This document shows, one piece after another, positions 31,286 to 40,165 of a stretch of DNA of 64,000 nucleotides (position 1 is the first letter of the stretch; the number at the start of each line of letters is the position of its first letter). A model generated the notes under the pieces. It searched no databases and was not told where the DNA came from. It saw only the letters and a list, made by a program, of their open reading frames with translations. This DNA comes from Seonamhaeicola maritimus (GTDB lineage Bacteria > Bacteroidota > Bacteroidia > Flavobacteriales > Flavobacteriaceae), in assembly GCF_008056315.1 (NCBI RefSeq), contig NZ_VRKQ01000018.1, positions 375,772 through 439,771 of the forward strand, written 5' to 3'. Made by a program: the position numbers and the translations under genes.

Positions 31286-31927
31286 ATGAAAGCATTCTTC
31301 CCAATTATAATTTTCGTCCTGGTGTTAGCATCATGCAGTACATCAAAAAGAGAGCACTTGTTTAATGGTGAAAATCTAGAAGGTTGGACAATTTTTGTAA
31401 GTGACTCCACCGTTAATCCAAATAATTATTTTTATGTGAATAATGGTATGATTGAAACTGTAGGTGTTCCTATTGGTTATTTAAGAACTACTAAAGAATA
31501 TTCAAACTACAAATTACATGTAGAATGGCGTTACCCAGAAGAGCCAACAAATAGTGGTGTTTTTGTGCATACTTCTGGAGATGATTTAATTTGGGTTGGG
31601 CATTATCAGGGTCAGTTAAAACACGAAAATGCCGGTGACTTCATTGTTCACGGAGTAGGAAGAAGCGCAACACTTGCAGATAGCACTTATACATCTACTG
31701 CAGAACATAAACCATTAATCTCTAAATATGAATCTTCAAGCGAAAATCTAGCTGGAGAATGGAATAGCTATGATATTACTTGTAAAGGTGATACAATTGA
31801 GCTAATGGTAAATGGTGTACTTCAAAATGTAGCCACCAATTGTTCGGTTACCAAGGGTAGTATTGGTCTACAAGCAGAAGGTTCAAAAATACAATTTAGA
31901 AATTTGTGGGTAGAGCCTTTAGACTGA
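31286..31927 (+). CDS. DUF1080 (3-keto-disaccharide hydrolase-like) lipoprotein
   Basis: 213 residues with a lipoprotein signal (LVLASC, lipid C17). The remainder is one DUF1080 concanavalin-like beta-sandwich: LFNGENLEGWTIF at the start, RYPEEPTNSGVFVH in the middle and the ending SIGLQAEGSKIQFRNLWVEPL (quoted in part: GLQAEGSKIQFRNLWV). Members act as 3-keto-glycoside hydrolases or as carbohydrate-binding modules. The context is mixed, with no 3-dehydrogenase nearby, so the reaction is uncertain. Confidence 0.85.
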   Translation: MKAFFPIIIFVLVLASCSTSKREHLFNGENLEGWTIFVSDSTVNPNNYFYVNNGMIETVGVPIGYLRTTKEYSNYKLHVEWRYPEEPTNSGVFVHTSGDDLIWVGHYQGQLKHENAGDFIVHGVGRSATLADSTYTSTAEHKPLISKYESSSENLAGEWNSYDITCKGDTIELMVNGVLQNVATNCSVTKGSIGLQAEGSKIQFRNLWVEPLD

Positions 31928-31967
31928 TTTTTTTTAATAAGAAAACCAACATATAACATCTATTATT

Positions 31968-32255
31968 ATGATTCTACAAATAATAAGATTAAAATCTAAC
32001 CTTCCTGAAGATGAACTTTTAAGAAGAGCTAAAGAACGAGAGCCTCAATTTAAGGCTATCTCGGGACTGCTGCAAAAATATTACGTTAAAATGGCAGATA
32101 CTGGCCAATACGGAGGTATCTACGTTTGGGATTCTATAGAATCACTTAAAGCTTTTAGAGCATCTGATTTAGCAGCTAGTATTCCAGAGGCTTATGAGAT
32201 TGTTGAAGCCCCTAATATTGAATTGTTAGATATCCTTTTTAAATTAAGGGAATAA
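31968..32255 (+). CDS. YdhR-like dimeric alpha/beta-barrel protein
   Basis: 95 residues of ferredoxin-like fold: an N-terminal strand MILQIIRLKSNL, helix ELLRRAKEREPQF, strand GLLQKYYVKM, then GQYGGIYVWDSIESLKAFRASD, matching YdhR and antibiotic-biosynthesis-monooxygenase-like proteins. Family members have no proven common substrate. The gene lies 40 bp after the DUF1080 gene and is followed by two palindromes before the next coding sequence. Confidence 0.75.
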   Translation: MILQIIRLKSNLPEDELLRRAKEREPQFKAISGLLQKYYVKMADTGQYGGIYVWDSIESLKAFRASDLAASIPEAYEIVEAPNIELLDILFKLRE

Positions 32256-32281
32256 CAAGCTATATACCCTTAGATTTAATG

Positions 32282-32322
32282 GTATAATTTTTATACTTTT
32301 AATATTTGAATTATTCAAATAT
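32282..32322. promoter_or_regulatory. Two perfect palindromes upstream of the orphan plug gene
   Basis: GTATAA-TTT-TTATAC (32282-32296) and ATATTTGAAT-T-ATTCAAATAT (32302-32322), the latter with 10-bp arms around a single base and ending 8 bp before the ATG. TATTTG of the second lies close to a -7 element. They may be operators; the first followed by TTTT could also terminate the preceding transcript. Confidence 0.55.
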
Positions 32323-32330
32323 CATAAGCC

Positions 32331-33017
32331 ATGAAAAACCTATTTCTAACTGTTTTTAGTTTGATTTTAGGGATAATATTCTTTACCCCTTCAGATGCTA
32401 ATGCTCAAGAAAGAACCATTAAAGGTGTTGTTACAACCTTTGAAGATATTCACGTTGTTAAAGCTGAGGTTAAATTACTAAGAACAAAGGAAATAGTGTT
32501 GACAGATACAATAGGCGTTTTTAAGATTACTTGTTTACCTGGTGATAAAATTCGGGTAAGTGCCAAAGGATTTAATTCGGAAAGCTTCAAAGTGACTGAA
32601 AATACTACCACAGCTTTTATAAATTTAATACTTAAGCCCAATTCAAAAAATCAAGAACTGGCTGTTGCGTACGGACATGTACTAGATGAAAAAAATCTTA
32701 ATGCGGTAGCTTCGGTAAATACGCGTGATAAGAGTTATTCTGATTTTTATAGTGTGTATGAAATATTGAATCAAATTCCCAATGTTAGGGTGAGCGGTTC
32801 TGACGTTGTAATTCGTGGTAAGAGTTCTATTAATGGCAATGGTGCAGCCTTAATTGTTATTGATGGGAATGTGCAGGCCTTTGATATGTTGAGTAATCTG
32901 GCTCCTCAAAACATAAAAAATGTCTCCGTGTTAAAGGGAGTTGCTGCAACTGCATATGGAGCAAGAGGAGCTAATGGGGTGGTTCTCATTACAACTAAGA
33001 CGACACCTGGTGATTAA
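32331..33017 (+). CDS. Orphan TonB plug-domain protein without a beta-barrel
   Basis: 228 residues. A signal peptide (about 1-25, DANAQ) is followed by a carboxypeptidase-regulatory-like sandwich (about 27-105) and a TonB receptor plug (about 115-225) with IPNVRVSG, VVIRGKSSINGNG, ALIVIDGN and AYGARGANGVVLITTK. It stops directly after the plug. Full receptors continue for ~500-700 residues of barrel. The stop is followed by another gene, not by barrel remnants, so the short form seems genuine. A role as a TonB-box-like adaptor or regulator at the outer membrane is possible but unproven. Confidence 0.8.
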   Translation: MKNLFLTVFSLILGIIFFTPSDANAQERTIKGVVTTFEDIHVVKAEVKLLRTKEIVLTDTIGVFKITCLPGDKIRVSAKGFNSESFKVTENTTTAFINLILKPNSKNQELAVAYGHVLDEKNLNAVASVNTRDKSYSDFYSVYEILNQIPNVRVSGSDVVIRGKSSINGNGAALIVIDGNVQAFDMLSNLAPQNIKNVSVLKGVAATAYGARGANGVVLITTKTTPGD

Positions 33018-33026
33018 TTGTTGTCT

Positions 33027-33425
33027 ATGAGCCCAAATCAATTCGTTATAGCAGTCATCTGCTTTTGTTTTTTCTTGTTTTCTTTTGCACAAAACCCAGA
33101 CTTGAAGCATGTTGAAGTGATTGTTTTAAAGAGGGTAGAAGCCTTTTCAAGATATAATTATAGAAGTAATATGACAAATTCACTTAGTGAATTCAAAGTA
33201 AGTATTAAGAATAATGGAAATACTCCTGTGGTTATAAATTTATATGAAGTTTTTGGTGTAGATAGAGTGGGTAACACTTATTCTCTTAGATTGCCAACTT
33301 TAAGCAAAAAAAAGAAAACCATAAAGCCAAAAAAGAGCTTAAAACAAACCCTTCTTTTTGAGCCCACAACAAGGCATAAACCAGTTTATTTGGTTATTGA
33401 GGGGAGACAGTATTCTTTGTACTAA
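33027..33425 (+). CDS. Small exported protein of unknown function
   Basis: The ATG at 33027 gives 132 residues; two TTG codons upstream (33018, 33021) are less likely. A signal peptide (about 1-24, CFFLFSFAQ) leads to a short beta-rich domain (FKVSIKNNGNTPVVINLYEVFG, quoted in part) with a lysine-rich segment KKKKTIKPKKSLKQT, and ends in YLVIEGRQYSLY. No family recognised; the pattern resembles immunoglobulin-like interaction domains. It lies 9 bp after the orphan plug gene and presumably is co-translated with it, which makes a functional link plausible. Confidence 0.6.
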   Translation: MSPNQFVIAVICFCFFLFSFAQNPDLKHVEVIVLKRVEAFSRYNYRSNMTNSLSEFKVSIKNNGNTPVVINLYEVFGVDRVGNTYSLRLPTLSKKKKTIKPKKSLKQTLLFEPTTRHKPVYLVIEGRQYSLY

Positions 33426-33430
33426 GGTAT

Positions 33431-33991
33431 TTATATTGTTTTTTTAAGTTCTTCCCATTCCTCCTTTAAAATTCCATAACAACAGGTGCTTCGTTTAAAC
33501 CCATCAAGCATAAGCGTATCTTTACGTAAAACACCTTCTAGTTTTGCTCCTAGTTTTTCAACAGCCTTTCTGGAACGTATATTACGTTCATCAACTCTAA
33601 ATTCTACCTTATCAAACTTTAAAGTTTCAAAAGCATATTGAAGCATTAAAAACTTCATATGTTTGTTAAGTCCTGTGCCTTGAAAATCCCGTCCAATCCA
33701 AGTCCAACCAATGTGCAGTACTTTGTTTTTCCAATTAATAAGTCCAAAGCGTGTACAACCGGCAAAGGCGTTGGCTTGTTTATCAAAAATTATAAACGGA
33801 ATAGTGGTTCGGTTATAATAACCATCAACAGCTGTTTGCACGTAGTCCTTTAAATCTTCAGGTGTATCAATCTTACTAGGAGAATATTGAACCAAGTTAG
33901 GTTCTTGGGCAATCTCAAGCAAATTCTTATAATTGCTCATACCTAATAAAGTGAGCTTTACACGGTTATCTTCAAGGGTTGGTATTTTCAT
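33431..33991 (-). CDS. GNAT family N-acetyltransferase (RimJ/RimL-like)
   Basis: 186 residues in the Acetyltransf_3 style: LEDNRVKLTLLG at the start, a hydrophobic IGWTWIGRDFQGTGLNKHMK segment that holds the acetyl-CoA pyrophosphate loop (GRDFQGTGLNK) and DKVEFRVDERNIRSRKAVEKLGAKLEG (quoted in part: NIRSRKAVEKLGA). The conserved ending KLGAKLEGVLRK is typical of RimJ/RimL proteins. The acceptor is unknown. Convergent with the preceding gene, 5 bp apart. Confidence 0.88.
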   Translation of the reverse strand: MKIPTLEDNRVKLTLLGMSNYKNLLEIAQEPNLVQYSPSKIDTPEDLKDYVQTAVDGYYNRTTIPFIIFDKQANAFAGCTRFGLINWKNKVLHIGWTWIGRDFQGTGLNKHMKFLMLQYAFETLKFDKVEFRVDERNIRSRKAVEKLGAKLEGVLRKDTLMLDGFKRSTCCYGILKEEWEELKKTI

Positions 33992-34092
33992 AATTTGTCA
34001 TTCCAGTAAAGGTAGGAATCTTTTAAAATGAAACTAAAATTATAGATGCATTTCGTATTTTTACGCACCAAAGTTTAAAAATAAACTATTCT

Positions 34093-34518
34093 ATGCAATT
34101 ATCTAAAGAAGTAATTCAGGAGCGATTTCAAGTTATAGCAAAAGACACTTTGTTAGAGACGCTTAATATTGAAATGATTGACTTTGGCGATGATTTTTTG
34201 GTTTTAAAAATGCCTGTAACACCAAAAGTACATCAGCCCGATGGCGTATTGCATGGAGGTGCCACCGTGGCTTTAGCTGAAACTTGCGGAAGTTTTGCTG
34301 CCGAATTATTTCTAGATACCAAACAGTTTTTTGTAAGAGGTATTGAAATATCTGCCAACCATATAAAGAGTGTGCGTAGTGGAAATGTGTATGCTAAGGC
34401 AACGTTTATTCATAGAGGGCGCACCACACAATTGTTTGAAATTAGAGTGACGGATGATGATGATAATTTAATCTCGTTGTGTAAATTGACGACTGTTTCT
34501 CTTCCAAGAACCAAATAA
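34093..34518 (+). CDS. Hotdog-fold thioesterase, PaaI/MenI-like
   Basis: 141 residues with the hotdog signature HGGATVALAETCGS, including the catalytic Glu, preceded by HQPDGVL. It lies 4 bp before isochorismate synthase and close to menD, which suggests it is the DHNA-CoA thioesterase (MenI) of menaquinone synthesis rather than a phenylacetyl-CoA thioesterase. The remaining men genes are not in the window. Function is inferred from position. Confidence 0.8.
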   Translation: MQLSKEVIQERFQVIAKDTLLETLNIEMIDFGDDFLVLKMPVTPKVHQPDGVLHGGATVALAETCGSFAAELFLDTKQFFVRGIEISANHIKSVRSGNVYAKATFIHRGRTTQLFEIRVTDDDDNLISLCKLTTVSLPRTK

Positions 34519-34522
34519 CTAC

Positions 34523-35638
34523 ATGACTTTGGAAGATTTTTTTAAACGAATTGAATTACAATACAATCAGCAATTACCATTTGTATTATATAGAAAACCT
34601 AATAAAACTGAGGTTAAGTGTTTATTACAACAATCTAACGAATTATTTTTTACATCGGAATTTACAGAACAAGGTTTTGTGTTTTCACCTTTTGATGATA
34701 GAGAAGAGACGGTTTTAATTCCTTTAGAAAACTCAGAATCAATTAACATTCCTTTTTTTACGTCTGATGTAGTCGAGACATCTCATTATGAATCTCAATC
34801 AGTTTTAAAAGCCAAAAACCATCACATTAAAATGGTTAATAGAGGCGTTGAAGCCATCATAAATGATTCGTTTAAAAAAGTGGTATTGTCAAGAATGGAA
34901 ACAGTAAGCCTTTCCGAAGCAAATCCTATTTCAATATTCAAAAAACTATTAGACAAATATGCATCTGCTTTTGTGTATTGTTGGTATCATCCAAAAGTAG
35001 GCTTGTGGTTGGGTGCAACCCCTGAAACTTTGGTAAAAATTGAAGGTAATCGGTTTTCAATCATGGCATTAGCCGGAACACAAGTTTATAATGGAACGAT
35101 GGATGTAAAGTGGCAAGACAAAGAAATTCAGGAACAAAAAATTGTTACAGATTTTATTGTAGATTGTTTAAAACCATCCGCCGAAAGCATCAAGATTTCA
35201 GATACCAATACAGTTAAAGCTGGGAATTTATTGCACTTGAAAACCATGATTTCGGCCCATTTAAAATCAGATTCTAACTTAAAGAAAGTCATTTTAGCCA
35301 TTCACCCAACACCAGCTGTTTGTGGCTTACCAAAGCAAGCAGCTAAAGATTTTATTTTAGAGCATGAAAGCTACAACCGCGAGTTCTATACGGGTTTTTT
35401 AGGTGAATTAAATTTAGAAACTACTAAAACTCCGCGTTCTGGAAGACGTAATGTTGAAAATAGAGCTTATTCAATAACCAAAAATAGCACTCAGCTTTAT
35501 GTAAACCTACGCTGCATGCAATTACTAAATTCTGAAGCTATTATTTATGTTGGAGGTGGAGTTACCTTAAGTTCTGATCCTGAAAAAGAATGGGAAGAAA
35601 CAATTGCAAAGTCTTTGGTGATTAAAAGTATCTTGTAA
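34523..35638 (+). CDS. menF: Isochorismate synthase
   Basis: 371 residues of the chorismate-binding fold. Signatures present are KKVVLSRM, GLWLGATPETLVKI, IMALAGTQ, the HLKTMISAHL segment and HPTPAVCGLPKQAAKDF, followed by REFYTGFLGE and a C-terminal YVGGGVTLSSDPEKEWEET. It converts chorismate to isochorismate, the first step of menaquinone synthesis. Placement between a MenI-like thioesterase and menD supports MenF over a siderophore EntC role. Confidence 0.92.
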   Translation: MTLEDFFKRIELQYNQQLPFVLYRKPNKTEVKCLLQQSNELFFTSEFTEQGFVFSPFDDREETVLIPLENSESINIPFFTSDVVETSHYESQSVLKAKNHHIKMVNRGVEAIINDSFKKVVLSRMETVSLSEANPISIFKKLLDKYASAFVYCWYHPKVGLWLGATPETLVKIEGNRFSIMALAGTQVYNGTMDVKWQDKEIQEQKIVTDFIVDCLKPSAESIKISDTNTVKAGNLLHLKTMISAHLKSDSNLKKVILAIHPTPAVCGLPKQAAKDFILEHESYNREFYTGFLGELNLETTKTPRSGRRNVENRAYSITKNSTQLYVNLRCMQLLNSEAIIYVGGGVTLSSDPEKEWEETIAKSLVIKSIL

Positions 35639-35733
35639 TTACAATGTCAGCTAGGGTTTCACATTTTTTAGTTAGATGTTTCAAGAACTTTTAAGTCGGA
35701 TTTCTTACATTAGCGGTTCATTTTATACGTATA

Positions 35734-37488
35734 ATGATATACCCGAAAATTCCACTTGCGCAAACCGTTATACAGCTTTGTAAGGCTAAAGGTATTAAGC
35801 ATGTTGTTATCTCTCCAGGAAGCAGGAATGCCCCTTTAACCATTGGCTTTTCCAATAATGATTTTTTTAAGTGTTATAGTATTGTAGATGAGCGTTGTGC
35901 TGCTTTTTTTGCTATGGGTATAGCACAACAATTACAGGAACCAACAGCAGTAGTTTGTACTTCTGGTAGTGCACTTTTAAATTATTATCCGGCAGTGGCC
36001 GAAGCGTATTATAGTGATATTCCGTTGGTTGTTATTTCGGCCGATAGACCAAAGCATCTAATTGGTGTAGGAGATGGGCAAACCATTAATCAGCCAAATG
36101 TATTTGAAAATCATATTCTCTATTCAGCAAATTTAAAATTGGATTTAAAGGAAGATGAAAACCAAGTAGGCGAAGAACTTCCTATTTTTAAAAACCTTGA
36201 AAATAAGCTTGAAACTTTGTTAGGCTTAAAACAATCCATTCAGGAGTTTAATGAGTTGGAAATCAACAAAGCAATTAATATAGCTTTTCAAAAAAGTGGA
36301 CCAATACATATTAATGCTCCATTTGATGAACCTTTATATGATCGTGTTGAAAAATTAACAGTTGATCCAGAAGTGATTCCCATAAAGCAAAAACCATTAG
36401 TGATTGATGAATCATTACTGAACAATTGTATAGAAGATTGGAATGCTGCCAAAAGAAAAATGATTCTGGTAGGGGTAAAGCAGCCCAATCAAATTGAACA
36501 GCAATGGTTAAATATTTTAGCAAATGACGACAGTGTTGTCGTATTTACTGAAACAACTTCAAATATTCATCATGAAAACTTTTTCCCGAGTATAGATAAA
36601 ATCATTGCACCTTTAGATGAAGCTGGGTATAAAAATCTGCAACCAGATATTATATTAACCTTTGGAGGTTTAATTGTTTCAAAAAAGATCAAAGCCTTTT
36701 TAAGGAATCAGAAACCAAAACATCATTGGCATATTGACACTATAAAAGCCAATGATACTTTTTTCAGCTTAAATAGATTTATTGAAACTCAACCCAATTA
36801 TTTTTTCTCTAAGTTATTAGCTCAAACAAAGTCTATTTCTAGTGATTACAGACCTCGTTGGGAAACTATAAAGATAGAGAGACGCTATAAACATACCGAA
36901 TACTTAAACAATATTGATTTTACAGATTTAAAAGCGTTTCAATCTATTTTAAAAGCTATTCCAAATTATACTATTCTTCAACTGGGTAATAGCTCAACGG
37001 TACGCTACGTACAGTTATTCAATATAAACAAGACGCTAGAGGTATATTGTAATAGAGGTACCAGTGGTATTGACGGTAGTACATCTACAGCTATTGGTTG
37101 TGCTGTTGCTACCGAGAAACAAACTACACTTATTTCTGGCGATTTAAGTTTCTTGTATGATAGTAATGGTTTGTGGAATGACCACATTCCTGAAAGTTTT
37201 AGAATCATTGTCATTAATAATCAAGGAGGCGGTATTTTCAGAATATTGCCGGGGCATAAGAATACCGATAATTTCAATACATATTTTGAAACCAATCATA
37301 ACTTAACCGCAGAACATTTATGTAGAATGTATGGTTTAGAATATTTAACGACTTCAAATGAATTAGAACTAGAAAGTAATCTTCAATCTTTTTATTCAGA
37401 AGGAGCCAAACCAAAACTACTAGAAGTATTCACTCCTAAGAACCTAAATGACGAAGTTCTTCTAAACTATTTTAAGTTTATTAAGTGA
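35734..37488 (+). CDS. menD: MenD (SEPHCHC synthase)
   Basis: 584 residues of a thiamine-diphosphate enzyme. N-terminal HVVISPGSRNAPL and the catalytic glutamate VVCTSGSALLNYYPAVAEA region, a central linker domain, and a C-terminal ThDP-binding motif GDLSFLYDSNGLWN near residue 469, followed by NNQGGGIFR. It joins isochorismate to 2-oxoglutarate to give SEPHCHC. It lies 95 bp after menF and is the last men gene here; the remaining pathway is elsewhere. Confidence 0.95.
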   Translation: MIYPKIPLAQTVIQLCKAKGIKHVVISPGSRNAPLTIGFSNNDFFKCYSIVDERCAAFFAMGIAQQLQEPTAVVCTSGSALLNYYPAVAEAYYSDIPLVVISADRPKHLIGVGDGQTINQPNVFENHILYSANLKLDLKEDENQVGEELPIFKNLENKLETLLGLKQSIQEFNELEINKAINIAFQKSGPIHINAPFDEPLYDRVEKLTVDPEVIPIKQKPLVIDESLLNNCIEDWNAAKRKMILVGVKQPNQIEQQWLNILANDDSVVVFTETTSNIHHENFFPSIDKIIAPLDEAGYKNLQPDIILTFGGLIVSKKIKAFLRNQKPKHHWHIDTIKANDTFFSLNRFIETQPNYFFSKLLAQTKSISSDYRPRWETIKIERRYKHTEYLNNIDFTDLKAFQSILKAIPNYTILQLGNSSTVRYVQLFNINKTLEVYCNRGTSGIDGSTSTAIGCAVATEKQTTLISGDLSFLYDSNGLWNDHIPESFRIIVINNQGGGIFRILPGHKNTDNFNTYFETNHNLTAEHLCRMYGLEYLTTSNELELESNLQSFYSEGAKPKLLEVFTPKNLNDEVLLNYFKFIK

Positions 37489-37584
37489 AAATGTGACTTT
37501 GTTATAAATGCTGTGTCTAAAAATTGGTATCTTTAGAACAGCTATCAATTAAAGTATTTTATAAACAATTAAACATTTTTTATC

Positions 37585-37923
37585 ATGAGTAAACGTGACG
37601 AATTAATTGCTAAATACGCTGCAGATTTAAAAGACAAATGTGGTGTTAACGCAGACATGGATTTATTAACTAAGGTAACTATTGGTTGTGGTCCATCTAT
37701 TTACAATGCTGATTCTTCAACTGTTTCAAGTTCAGATGAATCAGAATTAAGCACTGTAAAAAACAACTTTTTAATTAAGAAATTAGGTTTAAGTGCAAGT
37801 GCAGATTTAGATGGCGGTATTGCCGCTGTTATGGATCAATATGGAAAGTCTAACAGAAATAAATATAGAGCTGTAGTTTATTATTTGTTGACTAAACATT
37901 TTGGAAAAGAATCTGCCTATTAG
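37585..37923 (+). CDS. DUF2853 family protein
   Basis: 112 residues beginning SKRDELIAKYAADLKDKC, with the middle DESELSTVKNNFL and an ending KYRAVVYYLLTKHFG, matching the DUF2853 family of small, mostly helical proteins. A characteristic KCGVNAD segment gives two nearby cysteines (about 19 and 34). No signal peptide, so cytoplasmic. Function unknown. It is followed by a clear terminator. Confidence 0.8.
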   Translation: MSKRDELIAKYAADLKDKCGVNADMDLLTKVTIGCGPSIYNADSSTVSSSDESELSTVKNNFLIKKLGLSASADLDGGIAAVMDQYGKSNRNKYRAVVYYLLTKHFGKESAY

Positions 37924-37944
37924 AATCTACTATTCAATATATCT

Positions 37945-37975
37945 AAAGCGCTGCAATTATTGTGGCGCTTTTTTA
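37945..37975 (+). terminator. Intrinsic terminator after the DUF2853 gene
   Basis: Arms AAAGCGC (37945-37951) and GCGCTTT (37965-37971) with an inner CAAT/ATTG pairing, followed by a T-run, 22 bp after the stop codon. Confidence 0.85.
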
Positions 37976-37996
37976 TTTTCTAGAATTTAATATTAA

Positions 37997-38004
37997 TACC
38001 TTTG
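37997..38004 (+). promoter_or_regulatory. -7 box abutting the CvfB-like gene
   Basis: TACCTTTG, an exact TAnnTTTG match, ends 4 bp before the ATG at 38009. A start site 4-8 nt downstream would leave almost no 5' leader. Confidence 0.5.
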
Positions 38005-38008
38005 CCAC

Positions 38009-38851
38009 ATGATGCAATTAGGGCAAATAAACACATTAGAAATACTCCGTGAATCAGACCACGGTATTTATTTAATTGATAACGAAGACAAAGAGGTTCT
38101 ACTTCCAAATAGGTATGTACCAGACTCATTCAAAATATGGGACAAGATTGATGTGTTCGTGTATTTAGATAATGAAGAACGTTTAGTTGCAACCACAGAT
38201 ATACCTTATATACAACTTGGTGAGTTTGCTTTATTGCGTTGTAATCAGGTAACAGATTATGGTGCATTTTTAGATTGGGGCTTAGTTAAGGAATTGTTTT
38301 GTCCTTTTAAAGAGCAGGCATTTAAAATGAAACCTGGTGGTTGGTATTTGGTACATTGTTATTTAGATGAGAGAACTGATAGACTAGCAGCTTCTGGTAA
38401 AACAAATCGTTTTTTAAGTAATAAAGAGTTAACTGTAAAGGAATTTGATGAGGTAGAATTAATTGCTTCTCATCCTTCAGATATTGGGTGGAATGTTATT
38501 GTAAATAAAACACATATTGGACTAATTTATAAAGACAATATTTTTACAGATATAAGTGTAGGGGATAAGCTAAAAGGAATCGTTAAAAAAGTACGTCCTG
38601 GAAATAAATTAGATATTGCTTTAGGACAAATTGGTTATAGAAACATTGAACCTAATGCACAACGTATCTTAGAAGAACTGGAAGACAATAGTGGGTTTAT
38701 TAACTTAACTGATAAATCAAATCCCGAAGCTATTAAAGAACAGCTCCAAATGAGTAAAAAGAGCTTTAAAAAAGCATTAGGATCGCTTTATAAGCAAAAG
38801 CAAATTCTAATAAAACCTGATGGGATTTATTTAGTTGAAACTACAGAATAG
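38009..38851 (+). CDS. CvfB-like S1-domain RNA-binding protein
   Basis: 280 residues with tandem S1-like OB folds (about 1-65, 68-135 and 140-215: for example NRYVPDSFKIWDKIDVFVYLD quoted in part as DKIDVFVYLD; QVTDYGAFLDWGLVKELFCPF; and GDKLKGIVKKVRPGNKLDIALG) and a C-terminal winged helix (about 225-280). This layout matches CvfB/YitL of Gram-positives, an RNA-binding regulator. A second in-frame ATG lies directly after the first. Its 3' end almost touches the convergent GH16 gene. Confidence 0.88.
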   Translation: MMQLGQINTLEILRESDHGIYLIDNEDKEVLLPNRYVPDSFKIWDKIDVFVYLDNEERLVATTDIPYIQLGEFALLRCNQVTDYGAFLDWGLVKELFCPFKEQAFKMKPGGWYLVHCYLDERTDRLAASGKTNRFLSNKELTVKEFDEVELIASHPSDIGWNVIVNKTHIGLIYKDNIFTDISVGDKLKGIVKKVRPGNKLDIALGQIGYRNIEPNAQRILEELEDNSGFINLTDKSNPEAIKEQLQMSKKSFKKALGSLYKQKQILIKPDGIYLVETTE

Positions 38852-38852
38852 G

Positions 38853-40034
38853 CTATTCGTCTTCTAATTTCCAAGTACGTACCCAATCGTAAGAGGTAGT
38901 GCGTTCTTCAATACTGCCGTTCATTCCACCACCATTAGGTACTGGATTCCAATCGTATGTTTCAACAACCAGTTTCATGTACATGGGTAAATCAAAACTA
39001 GAAGGGGGAGTTACTGTTCCAACTTTTTTACCATCTAAAAATAACTCAACTTCTGTTGGGTTTTTCCACCAACCTGCATACACATGGTAATCGTCATAGG
39101 TTTTACCAGTTATAGATTCACTATTGCCATTTGAGCCAGTAGGAGTTTCAGGACAATCATTATTTCTACTATGAGTATTAGAATGCATACTACTATTAAA
39201 AGACTGTGCCCAATTTGCCGTAGTTGTTATTTCACCAACACATTCTTGAATATCAAATTCGGTGGTGCGTCTATCACAACCAGTACCTTCGTTTCGTTTA
39301 TTAATTAACCAAAACGTAGATGACATAAAGGTTTGGCTAGACTTCATTTTACATTCAAAATAATGCCCTGGACCAATTGATGTTGTAGATGTAATGTATG
39401 AACCTGCATGCGTAAAGTTATGTCCATTAACAACTTCTGGAGCCGGCAATTCATCGGCCGTTAGCCTTAAATTACCGTCAGCAATTGATACCGTATTCTT
39501 CTTAAAAAGCCCTGGTGGTCTTCCAATCCATTGATTAGGGTCTGTGTTTTTCCATTTAACTTCATCCAACGCATTGCCATTAAATTCGTCGGACATAGAA
39601 TCTACTTTAGTCCATTTTTTTCCGTTCGGAGTATAATTAGTCTCAACAAAAAATGGCATATCCTCTGATGGCCCATTTTGAGTAACTGTAACATTAAAAC
39701 TACAGTTAGCTTTATTACCAGCAGCATCTGTAACTTCAAAAGTATTTGTTGTGGTTCCAATTGGATAATCATCACCCGATTGCAACCCTGCTATTTGCTT
39801 AGTAGTAGCACCGGCAACATTATCAGTTCCTGTAGGTTCTGTATAGGTTACCACAGCAATAGTGGAAAAATTATCTATAGACACATTTATATCAACAGGA
39901 CAATTAATACTCGGATTTATAGTATCAATTACGGGGTCTTCTTTAACGTCTTCATTACTATCACTTCCACTACAATTCAATAATAAAAACGATAAAGCGA
40001 AACAAGAAAAACAAGCAAACTTATATTTAAACAT
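38853..40034 (-). CDS. GH16 endo-galactanase-like lipoprotein (agarase/porphyranase type) with HYR domain
   Basis: 393 residues. Lipoprotein signal (LLLNC, lipid C21), then an HYR domain (about 38-118, INCPVDINV to CSFNVTV) and a GH16 beta-jelly-roll (about 125-390). Catalytic ExDxxE is E259-F-D261-I-Q-E264. Segments WIGRPPGLFKKN and HAGSYITS resemble bacterial beta-agarases and porphyranases more than laminarinases. It would cut red-algal galactans at the cell surface. No SusCD pair is adjacent, so it is an isolated carbohydrate-active enzyme gene. Exact substrate uncertain. Confidence 0.88.
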   Translation of the reverse strand: MFKYKFACFSCFALSFLLLNCSGSDSNEDVKEDPVIDTINPSINCPVDINVSIDNFSTIAVVTYTEPTGTDNVAGATTKQIAGLQSGDDYPIGTTTNTFEVTDAAGNKANCSFNVTVTQNGPSEDMPFFVETNYTPNGKKWTKVDSMSDEFNGNALDEVKWKNTDPNQWIGRPPGLFKKNTVSIADGNLRLTADELPAPEVVNGHNFTHAGSYITSTTSIGPGHYFECKMKSSQTFMSSTFWLINKRNEGTGCDRRTTEFDIQECVGEITTTANWAQSFNSSMHSNTHSRNNDCPETPTGSNGNSESITGKTYDDYHVYAGWWKNPTEVELFLDGKKVGTVTPPSSFDLPMYMKLVVETYDWNPVPNGGGMNGSIEERTTSYDWVRTWKLEDE

Positions 40035-40153
40035 GGTAGTATAATCTGTAAATTATTACTGCAAATTTCCAATCTTAAATAGTATTTTAAAGCTACAAAT
40101 GGTTATTAAGCTGAAACAAATGAATTATAAGTTTAAGAGCGTTTCAAATTGTT

Positions 40154-40161
40154 TATTTTTG
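40154..40161 (+). promoter_or_regulatory. -7 box abutting mnmE
   Basis: TATTTTTG matches TAnnTTTG and ends 4 bp before the mnmE ATG, so mnmE could be transcribed without a leader. Confidence 0.5.
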
Positions 40162-40165
40162 TGGC

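Noticed and set aside
32331-33017. Plug protein as a pseudogene of a full receptor
   Set aside because: The stop codon is followed within 9 bp by an intact, unrelated gene, and no barrel sequence remains downstream.
39678-39983. Plus-strand open frame opposite the GH16 HYR domain
   Set aside because: Low-complexity translation rich in Ile, Ser and Thr, mirroring the HYR-domain codons on the other strand.
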